DNA of 64,000 nt from Acidovorax sp. KKS102 (lineage in GTDB: Bacteria; Pseudomonadota; Gammaproteobacteria; Burkholderiales; Burkholderiaceae_C), in contig NC_018708.1 of NCBI RefSeq assembly GCF_000302535.1, positions 2,914,001 through 2,978,000 on the forward strand, given 5' to 3'. Both the position numbers and the translations under genes were made by a program. The notes beneath the pieces are model-generated. The model had not been told where the DNA came from and searched no databases. It saw only the letters and a program-made list of their open reading frames with translations. Shown here piece by piece: positions 54,533 through 61,080 of the stretch (position 1 is its first letter; every line of letters begins with the position of its first letter).

Positions 54533-56563
54533 ATGTACAGCACCGCATTCCTCGATCTCCCCCCTTTGCAAGCCGCTGCGGGTGAAGTCCACCTGCCAGG
54601 CTCCAAGAGCATCTCCAACCGTGTGCTGCTGCTGGCTGCGCTGAGCAATGGCACCACGACCGTGCACGACCTGCTGGCGTCCGACGACACGCGCGTGATG
54701 CTGGACGCCCTGCGCCAGATCGGGTGCACGGTGGATGAAGCAGGCAGCACGGTGCACATCACCGGCCTGGGTGGCCGCGTGCCCCAATCCCCCGCCAAGC
54801 TGTTCCTGGGCAATGCGGGCACGGCCATGCGCCCACTAACGGCGGCGCTGGCGCTGCTGGGCGGCGAGTTCGAGCTGTCTGGCGTGCCGCGCATGCACGA
54901 GCGCCCCATCGGCGATCTCATCGATGCGCTGCGCCAATTGGGCTGCCAGATCGACTACCTGGGCAACGACGGCTACCCGCCGCTCAAGATTGCCCATGGC
55001 CAGGGCGTGCCTGCGCTGGCACTGGCAGAGCCCATCCGAGTGCGCGGCGATGTATCCAGCCAGTTCCTCACCGCCCTGCTCATGGCGCTGCCGCTGGCGG
55101 CGGGCACGCAGGCCATCGTGATCGAGGTGGTGGGCGAGCTGATTTCCAAGCCCTACATCGCCATCACCCTGCAACTGCTGGCGCGCTTTGGCATTGTGGT
55201 CGAGCACCAGAACTGGCAGCGTTTCACCATCCCGGCAGGCAGCCGCTATCAGTCGCCAGGCAGCATCCATGTGGAGGCAGACGCCTCATCCGCTAGTTAT
55301 TTCATCGCGCTTGGCGCAATTACTTCTAGCACTAGCGGCCAAAAAGGCATCAAGATTCAGGGCGTGGGCCTGGATTCGATCCAGGGCGACATCCGCTTTG
55401 TCGAAGCGGCCCGGGCCATGGGCGCCGTGGTCACCGGCGGCCCCAACTGGCTGCAGATTGAACGCGGCGCGTGGCCCCTGAACGCCATTGACCTGGACTG
55501 CAACCACATTCCCGACGCCGCCATGACGCTGGCCGTGATGGCGCTGTATGCCCAGGGCACCACCACGCTGACCAACATCGCCAGCTGGCGCGTGAAGGAA
55601 ACCGACCGCATCGCCGCCATGGCCACCGAGCTACGCAAGCTCGGCGCCACGGTGGAGGAAGGCGCGGACTATATCCGCGTCACGCCCCCGGCCCAGGTCA
55701 CCGACTGGAAGGCTGCCAGCATCCACACCTACGACGACCACCGCGTGGCCATGTGCTTCTCGCTGGCCGCATTCAACCCGGCGCGTCTGCCGGTGCGCAT
55801 CGAAGACCCCAAGTGCGTGGCCAAGACCTTCCCGGACTACTTCGAGGCCCTGTTCTCGGTCGCCCAGGTCGAGACCGCCCACATCCCGGTGATCTGCATC
55901 GACGGCCCCACGGCCTCGGGCAAGGGCACGGTGGCCGCGGCGGTGGCGCAGCGGCTGGGCTATCGCTTTTTGGACTCCGGCGCGATGTACCGCATCACCG
56001 CCCTGGCCGCGCTGCGGGCAGGTTTGGCCATAGACGCTGACCACGAAGCCCGGATCGCCACCCTGGCCCAGACGCTGCCGGTGCGGTTTGAGGGCGGCAA
56101 GGTGTGGCTGGGCAGCGACGACGTGACCGAAGCCATACGGACCGAAGAAGCCGGTATGAACGCGTCCCGTGTGTCCGCCCTGCCCGCCGTGCGCACTGCG
56201 CTGGTCGATCTGCAGCACAGCTTTCAGCGCCTGCCGGGGCTGGTGGCCGACGGGCGCGACATGGGCACCGTGATCTTCCCCGAGGCCCCCTTGAAGGTGT
56301 ATCTCACGGCCAGCGCCGCCTGCCGCGCAGAGCGCCGTTATAAACAGTTGATTTCTAAGGGTTTTTCGGCTAGTATCGAAGACCTTCGCGCGGATCTGGA
56401 AGCGCGCGACGCCCGGGACAGCTCCCGGAGTGTTGCACCTCTCAAGCCCGCGCAGGACGCTCTGGTCCTGGACAACTCCGATTTGACGATTGAACAAGCC
56501 GTCGAACAAGTATTGGCCTGGTGGCAGGAGCGTCAGCCCTTCGCAGTTTCTGCGCAGCGCTGA
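54533..56563 (+). CDS. aroA: Bifunctional EPSP synthase / cytidylate kinase fusion (AroA-Cmk)
   Basis: 676-residue fusion. Residues about 1-445 are 3-phosphoshikimate 1-carboxyvinyltransferase: [49 protein letters not shown]. Residues about 450-676 are cytidylate kinase: [18 protein letters not shown] (P-loop), [13 protein letters not shown] and [15 protein letters not shown]. There is no stop or start between them and hardly any linker. ATG 54533 ([17 protein letters not shown]) is the start; an in-frame ATG upstream lies in the repeat-filled spacer. Within Aro[19 protein letters not shown] is encoded by DNA resembling a family 2 repeat. Confidence 0.95.
   Translation: MYSTAFLDLPPLQAAAGEVHLPGSKSISNRVLLLAALSNGTTTVHDLLASDDTRVMLDALRQIGCTVDEAGSTVHITGLGGRVPQSPAKLFLGNAGTAMRPLTAALALLGGEFELSGVPRMHERPIGDLIDALRQLGCQIDYLGNDGYPPLKIAHGQGVPALALAEPIRVRGDVSSQFLTALLMALPLAAGTQAIVIEVVGELISKPYIAITLQLLARFGIVVEHQNWQRFTIPAGSRYQSPGSIHVEADASSASYFIALGAITSSTSGQKGIKIQGVGLDSIQGDIRFVEAARAMGAVVTGGPNWLQIERGAWPLNAIDLDCNHIPDAAMTLAVMALYAQGTTTLTNIASWRVKETDRIAAMATELRKLGATVEEGADYIRVTPPAQVTDWKAASIHTYDDHRVAMCFSLAAFNPARLPVRIEDPKCVAKTFPDYFEALFSVAQVETAHIPVICIDGPTASGKGTVAAAVAQRLGYRFLDSGAMYRITALAALRAGLAIDADHEARIATLAQTLPVRFEGGKVWLGSDDVTEAIRTEEAGMNASRVSALPAVRTALVDLQHSFQRLPGLVADGRDMGTVIFPEAPLKVYLTASAACRAERRYKQLISKGFSASIEDLRADLEARDARDSSRSVAPLKPAQDALVLDNSDLTIEQAVEQVLAWWQERQPFAVSAQR
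55290..55347. repeat. Possible family 2 palindrome copy inside aroA
   Basis: CGCTAGTTATTTCATCGCGC, TTGGCGCAATTAC, TTCTAGCACTAGCGGCCAAA. It combines TAGC/GCTA and GCGC elements and an A-run like the intergenic copies. GC content drops locally and the reading frame is kept. It encodes part of the EPSP synthase between ASSASYF and GIKIQGVG. The match is imperfect. Confidence 0.4.
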
Positions 56564-56758
56564 CAATGTGGAGCCCTCGGGCTCCAGGCAGTGCCGAAAG
56601 GCCTTGCCACAGGCCCACGCAGCTCCTCTCGCGCGTCAGCGCACAGGTTGTGTGGATCGATAACCTAACCCGCGGTTCTACCGCAAAAAACCACCGCAAG
56701 CAGCTATAAAAACGGTAGCAATGGTGCTGCCGGAATCCTGTTTGTGGCAAGGAAACAC

Positions 56759-58444
56759 ATGTCCGAATCTTTTGCCGCCCTTTTTGAAGAATCCTTGCAG
56801 CGCACGGAAATGCGCCCAGGCGAAGTCATCACCGCTGAAGTCGTGCGCGTCGAGCACAACTTCGTGGTCGTGAACGCTGGCCTCAAGTCCGAAGCCTACG
56901 TGCCGCTGGAAGAGTTCAAGAACGACAAGGGCGAAGTCGAAGTCCAAGTGGGTGACTTCGTCTCGGTGGCCATTGGCTCCATCGAAAACGGCTACGGCGA
57001 CACCATCCTGTCGCGCGACACCGCCAAGCGTCTGGCTTCCTGGATGAGCCTGGAAAAGGCCCTGGAATCCGGCGAATTCGTCACCGGCACCACGTCCGGC
57101 AAGGTCAAGGGCGGCCTGACCGTTCTGGTCAACGGCATCCGCGCATTCCTGCCCGGCTCGCTGATCGATACCCGTCCGATCAAGGATCTGACGCCGTACG
57201 AAAACAAGACCATGGAATTCAAGGTCATCAAGCTGGACCGCAAGCGCAACAACGTGGTGCTGAGCCGCCGCGCTGTGGTGGAAGCCTCCATGGGCGAAGA
57301 GCGCGCCAAGCTGATGGAAACCCTGAAGGAAGGCTCCATCGTTCAGGGCGTGGTCAAGAACATCACCGAATACGGTGCGTTCGTGGACTTGGGCGGCATC
57401 GACGGCCTGCTGCACATCACCGACATGGCATGGCGCCGCGTGCGTCACCCCTCCGAAGTGGTGACCGCTGGCCAGGAAATCACTGCCAAGATCCTGAAGT
57501 TCGACACCGAAAAGAACCGCGTGTCCCTGGGTCTGAAGCAAATGGGCGACGACCCATGGATGGGCGTAAACCGCCGCTACCCCCAAGGCACCCGCCTGTT
57601 CGGCAAGATCACGAACATTGCCGACTACGGCGCGTTCGTCGAACTTGAACCCGGCATCGAAGGCCTGGTGCACGTCTCTGAAATGGACTGGACCAACAAG
57701 AACATCGCTCCCGCCAAGCTGGTTTCGCTGGGCGACGAAGTCGAAGTCATGGTTCTGGAAATCGACGAAGACAAGCGCCGTATCAGCCTGGGCATGAAGC
57801 AGTGCAAGGCCAACCCATGGCAAGAGTTTGCACAGGAAACCAAGCGCGGCGACCGCGTGAAGGGCCCCATCAAGTCCATCACCGACTTCGGCGTGTTCGT
57901 GGGTCTGGCTGCCGGTATCGACGGCTTGGTGCACCTGTCTGACCTGTCTTGGAACGAGCCCGGCGAATCCGCTGTGCGCAACTACAAGAAGGGCCAGGAA
58001 GTCGAAGCCATCGTTCTGGCTGTGGACGTGGACCGTGAGCGCATCTCCCTGGGTATCAAGCAACTCGACGGCGACCCATTCACGACCTTCGTGACCGTGA
58101 ACGACAAGGGCCAGACGGTGACCGGCAAGGTCAAGACCGTGGACGCCCGTGGCGCTGAAATCGACCTCGGCGAAGACATCGTGGGCTACCTGCGCGCTTC
58201 GGAAATCTCCCGCGACCGCGTGGAAGATGCCCGCAACGTGCTGAAGGAAGGCGACGAAGTCACGGCCGTGGTGGTGAACGTGGATCGCAAGACCCGCAAC
58301 ATCCAGCTGTCGATCAAGCAGAAGGACATGGCTGACGAACAAGGCGCCATGGCCAACCTGAGCCAGCAATCGAGCCGCGAAAGCGCCGGCACGACCAGCC
58401 TGGGCGCCCTGCTGCGCGCCAAGCTGGACAACTCGGAAAAGTAA
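56759..58444 (+). CDS. rpsA: 30S ribosomal protein S1
   Basis: 561-residue protein with six S1 RNA-binding repeats. [20 protein letters not shown] starts the protein; repeats are marked by [40 protein letters not shown] and [20 protein letters not shown]. Length is close to the E. coli 557. ATG 56759 has AAGGAAA upstream. Position after aroA-cmk and before ihfB is the conserved arrangement in proteobacteria. It brings mRNA to the 30S subunit and usually represses its own translation. Confidence 0.98.
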   Translation: MSESFAALFEESLQRTEMRPGEVITAEVVRVEHNFVVVNAGLKSEAYVPLEEFKNDKGEVEVQVGDFVSVAIGSIENGYGDTILSRDTAKRLASWMSLEKALESGEFVTGTTSGKVKGGLTVLVNGIRAFLPGSLIDTRPIKDLTPYENKTMEFKVIKLDRKRNNVVLSRRAVVEASMGEERAKLMETLKEGSIVQGVVKNITEYGAFVDLGGIDGLLHITDMAWRRVRHPSEVVTAGQEITAKILKFDTEKNRVSLGLKQMGDDPWMGVNRRYPQGTRLFGKITNIADYGAFVELEPGIEGLVHVSEMDWTNKNIAPAKLVSLGDEVEVMVLEIDEDKRRISLGMKQCKANPWQEFAQETKRGDRVKGPIKSITDFGVFVGLAAGIDGLVHLSDLSWNEPGESAVRNYKKGQEVEAIVLAVDVDRERISLGIKQLDGDPFTTFVTVNDKGQTVTGKVKTVDARGAEIDLGEDIVGYLRASEISRDRVEDARNVLKEGDEVTAVVVNVDRKTRNIQLSIKQKDMADEQGAMANLSQQSSRESAGTTSLGALLRAKLDNSEK

Positions 58445-58470
58445 AGCGCTGACCCGTTAAACGGTCAGAC

Positions 58471-58499
58471 AGCGGGCGCCTCGGCGCCCGCTCTTTTTT
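58471..58499 (+). terminator. Rho-independent terminator after rpsA
   Basis: AGCGGGCGCC pairs with GGCGCCCGCT over a tiny loop and is followed by CTTTTTT. It separates rpsA from ihfB. Confidence 0.92.
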
Positions 58500-58518
58500 C
58501 AGCCAAGACTGACTGCCT

Positions 58519-58866
58519 ATGTCCCAAGATTCCATGACCCGCTCAGACCTCGTCGAAGAACTGGCCGCCCGTTTCGGTCAGCTCACCCACCGGGATGCCG
58601 AATACGCCGTCAAGACCATTCTGGACGCCGTGGGCGAGGCCCTGGTGCGCGGGCACCGCATCGAGATCCGGGGCTTTGGCAGCTTCTCGGTCAACCACCG
58701 CCCTCCCCGCATGGGCCGCAATCCGCGCAGCGGCGAGGCTGTGGCCATTCCCGAAAAGCGTGTGCCGCATTTCAAGCCAGGCAAGGCCCTGCGCGAAGCC
58801 GTGGACAAACGCACGGCCGAAATGGAAGAAAAGGCCCCGCCTGCCACAGGTACCCTGGGCAGTTGA
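58519..58866 (+). CDS. ihfB: Integration host factor subunit beta
   Basis: 115-residue HU/IHF-family DNA-bending protein. [20 protein letters not shown] and [20 protein letters not shown] match IHF beta, with the arm that intercalates DNA around [12 protein letters not shown] and the end [15 protein letters not shown] short polar tail is added. Two ATGs are possible, 58519 and 58534; the second gives the usual N-terminus. It is placed between rpsA and lapA as in other proteobacteria. Partners with IhfA, not in this window. Confidence 0.96.
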   Translation: MSQDSMTRSDLVEELAARFGQLTHRDAEYAVKTILDAVGEALVRGHRIEIRGFGSFSVNHRPPRMGRNPRSGEAVAIPEKRVPHFKPGKALREAVDKRTAEMEEKAPPATGTLGS

Positions 58867-58870
58867 TATG

Positions 58871-58918
58871 AAATTGATAGCAGCGAGCGCATGATTCACT
58901 AGCGCCTGCTGCCGTTTT
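58871..58918. repeat. Dispersed imperfect palindrome, family 2, copy B
   Basis: AAATTGATAGCAGCGAGCGC, ATGATTCAC, TAGCGCCTGCTGCCGTTTT. It is the best match to copy A at 1467-1511 read on the other strand, including the loop ATGATT. It starts 4 nt after the ihfB stop. Confidence 0.75.
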
Positions 58919-58998
58919 GGCTTGTATTGTCCTTCGTGCAGCAATGCGCAGGCCTATTGCGCCAAGCTCTTAGAATCGCCCCACCACTGGGGAGACCG

Positions 58999-59328
58999 AT
59001 GAAATACCTCCTGTGGCTGCTGAAGGCAGCCATTTTTTTTACGCTCTTCGCCTTCGCGCTGAACAACCAGCAGGACGCGACCGTGCACTTCTTCTTTGGC
59101 ACGCAATGGCGCGCGCCGCTGGTGCTGGTGGTGCTGACCGCGTTCGCCGCAGGCTTGGTCGTCGGGGCCCTGGGCATGGTACCGCGCTGGTGGCGCCACC
59201 GTAACGCGGCCCGTCGCGCCCAGGCCGCAGTCGTTGTGGCACCTGCGCCCGCAGCGCCCCCCGCCGCCAGCGCCACCCCGGCAGTGCCCCCACCACCTCC
59301 TGACCTGCCCTCGATCCATGGAATTTGA
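58999..59328 (+). CDS. lapA: LapA-family (DUF1049) inner-membrane protein
   Basis: 109-residue protein with two membrane helices: about 4-22 (WLLKAAIFFTLFAFALNN) and 38-60 (PLVLVVLTAFAAGLVVGAL). NNQQDATVHFFFG between them is typical of LapA. The C-terminal tail is Ala/Pro-rich. LapA works with LapB in controlling LPS synthesis through LpxC turnover. ATG 58999 is preceded by GGGGAGA; the gene overlaps lapB by 11 nt. Confidence 0.9.
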   Translation: MKYLLWLLKAAIFFTLFAFALNNQQDATVHFFFGTQWRAPLVLVVLTAFAAGLVVGALGMVPRWWRHRNAARRAQAAVVVAPAPAAPPAASATPAVPPPPPDLPSIHGI

Positions 59329-60475
59329 CCTGAGCTGGATACTGCTGGGCTTACCGCTGGCCTTTGTGCTGGGCTGGCTGGCGTCGCGGTTCGATCTGCG
59401 CCAGTTGCGCGCCGAAAACCGCCGCGCGCCCAAGGCCTACTTCAAGGGCCTGAACTTCCTGCTCAACGAGCAGCAGGACCAGGCAATCGACGCCTTCATC
59501 GAGGCCGTGCAGAACGACCCCGACACCTCCGAGCTGCACTTCGCCCTGGGCAACCTGTTTCGCCGCCGGGGCGAGTACGACCGCGCTGTGCGGGTGCATG
59601 AGCATCTGCTCTCGCGCGGCGACCTCTCCCGTACCGACCGCGAGCGCGCCCAGCATGCGCTGGCCCTCGACTTCCTGAAGGCCGGGCTGCTCGACCGCGC
59701 CGAAGACGCGCTGCAGCGCCTGGAGGGCACCCCGTTCGAGGCCCAGGCCCGCCTGGCGCTGCTCGCCATTTACGAACGCTCGCGCGACTGGCCCCATGCC
59801 GCCAGCATTGCCCGCAAGATGCACGCCGCCGACCAGGGCGACTTCAGCACGCGGCAGGCGCACTACCTGTGCGAGCAGGCCCTGGCGCTGATCGCGCAGG
59901 GCGACCTGCCGGGCGCGCAGGCCCTGCTGGACCAGGCCGTGGCGGCCGCCCCCGAGGCAGCGCGCGCGCGCATCGAACTGGCGCGCCTGCAACGCCTGAT
60001 GGGCCAGCCGGCCGCCGTGCTGTCCACCCTCAAAACGCTGGGCGAGCGCAACCCCGCTGCGCTTCCCCTGGCCGCCCCGCTGATGGTCGAAGCCGCAACA
60101 GCCACTGGCCGCACGCCCGAAGTCCACGCCCTGCTGCAGGCCCACTATGCGCAAGCACCTTCGCTGGACGTGCTGGAAAGCATCGTGGCGATGGAGGCTG
60201 CCGACGAGGCCACCCGCCCGTCTGCCCGCCAGCGTTATGTGGAGCACCTGGACAAGGAACGCTCTCTGGTCGCCGCCGCCAAATGGCTGGCCACCGAAAA
60301 GCTGGAGCACGAAGAATTCCACCCCCAGGTCCAACGCGCGCTGGACCATGCCGTCAAGCCGCTCACCCGCTATCGCTGCGCGGCCTGCGGTTTTGAAGCG
60401 CGCCAGCATTTCTGGCAATGCCCCGGCTGCCAAACCTGGGACAGCTACCCGGCGCGCCGGGTCGAAGAACTCTAA
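59318..60475 (+). CDS. lapB: LPS assembly protein LapB (YciM), TPR and rubredoxin-like
   Basis: 385-residue protein. One N-terminal membrane helix (about 5-22), tetratricopeptide repeats (about 35-340, for example AYFKGLNFLLNEQQDQAIDA) and a C-terminal zinc/iron-binding rubredoxin-type domain with CAACGF and CPGC pairs (YRCAACGFEARQHFWQCPGC). LapB couples LPS synthesis and FtsH-dependent degradation of LpxC. Start at ATG 59318 overlaps lapA by 11 nt. Length matches the E. coli protein (389). Confidence 0.95.
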   Translation: MEFDLSWILLGLPLAFVLGWLASRFDLRQLRAENRRAPKAYFKGLNFLLNEQQDQAIDAFIEAVQNDPDTSELHFALGNLFRRRGEYDRAVRVHEHLLSRGDLSRTDRERAQHALALDFLKAGLLDRAEDALQRLEGTPFEAQARLALLAIYERSRDWPHAASIARKMHAADQGDFSTRQAHYLCEQALALIAQGDLPGAQALLDQAVAAAPEAARARIELARLQRLMGQPAAVLSTLKTLGERNPAALPLAAPLMVEAATATGRTPEVHALLQAHYAQAPSLDVLESIVAMEAADEATRPSARQRYVEHLDKERSLVAAAKWLATEKLEHEEFHPQVQRALDHAVKPLTRYRCAACGFEARQHFWQCPGCQTWDSYPARRVEEL

Positions 60476-60509
60476 GAGCCGTATCCCTCAACACCCTAAG
60501 CTCCTCGCC

Positions 60510-60965
60510 ATGCTGAAGAAACTACTGACCCTGCTGGTTGCCACCCTGCTCGCTACCGCCGCCTGGGCCGCCGTGGACGTGAACACCGCTACCGAGGCTG
60601 AACTCGACGGCATCAAGGGCATCGGCCCCGGCCTGTCGGGCCGCATCCTGCAAGAGCGCCAAAGCGCGCCCTTCAAAGACTGGGCCGACTTCATCGGCCG
60701 TGTGGGTGGCGTGGGCAACAAGAGTGCCGTCAACTTCTCCAAAGAGGGCCTGACCGTCAACGGCAAGAAGTACAGCGCGGCAGCTGCAGCCAAGGCAGAA
60801 GCTAAGAACAATAAGAAGCACAGCAGCCGCCACACCGCAGACCGCAAAGCCCGTGGCAGCGCTGACAAGGAGTCCGCAACGGCAACCACGCCAGCCACAC
60901 CACCTGCCACGGCGACGGCGGCACCGGCAGCGCCCGCCCCAGCAACAGGCGCTAGCAAAAACTAA
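60510..60965 (+). CDS. ComEA-like helix-hairpin-helix protein
   Basis: 151-residue exported protein. Signal peptide ends TAAWAAVDVN. The helix-hairpin-helix DNA-binding domain covers about 22-80: VNTATEAELDGIKGIGPGLS and FIGRVGGVGNKSAVNF. A long low-complexity tail of Lys/Ala then Thr/Ala/Pro follows (residues about 90-151). Such proteins bind incoming DNA in the periplasm in transformation, but in this lineage they are widespread and may have other roles. The basic tail may also bind DNA or cell wall. 34 nt after lapB, then a terminator. Confidence 0.88.
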   Translation: MLKKLLTLLVATLLATAAWAAVDVNTATEAELDGIKGIGPGLSGRILQERQSAPFKDWADFIGRVGGVGNKSAVNFSKEGLTVNGKKYSAAAAAKAEAKNNKKHSSRHTADRKARGSADKESATATTPATPPATATAAPAAPAPATGASKN

Positions 60966-60982
60966 GCACGCTTCACAAGCAG

Positions 60983-61011
60983 CAAGCCCGCTCCAGCGGG
61001 CTTGTTTTTTT
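60983..61011 (+). terminator. Rho-independent terminator after the ComEA-like gene
   Basis: CAAGCCCGCT pairs with AGCGGGCTTG across CC and runs into seven T. It ends the lapA-lapB-comEA-like unit. Confidence 0.93.
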
Positions 61012-61049
61012 GCGGCATGGCATAGCCAACAGCGAGGGCCGGGCAGGGT

Positions 61050-61070
61050 TTTTAGGGGCTGCCCCTAAAA
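61050..61070. promoter_or_regulatory. Perfect inverted repeat overlapping a -10-like box, before mrpA
   Basis: TTTTAGGGG CTG CCCCTAAAA is a perfect 9-bp inverted repeat ending 10 nt before the mrpA ATG. Its right arm overlaps TAAAAT (61066-61071), which resembles the -10 boxes near ssrA. No Shine-Dalgarno sequence is seen between it and the start, so the mRNA could be almost leaderless or regulated by this element. Confidence 0.5.
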
Positions 61071-61080
61071 TCAATCGCGC

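Noticed and set aside
56336..56390. Low-GC patch in the cmk half considered as another family 2 repeat
   Set aside because: The residues ([12 protein letters not shown]) resemble those at the same place in ordinary cytidylate kinases, and GCGC arms are missing.
1467..58918. Family 2 palindromes considered as a CRISPR array
   Set aside because: Copies are single, dispersed over the whole window and differ in sequence.
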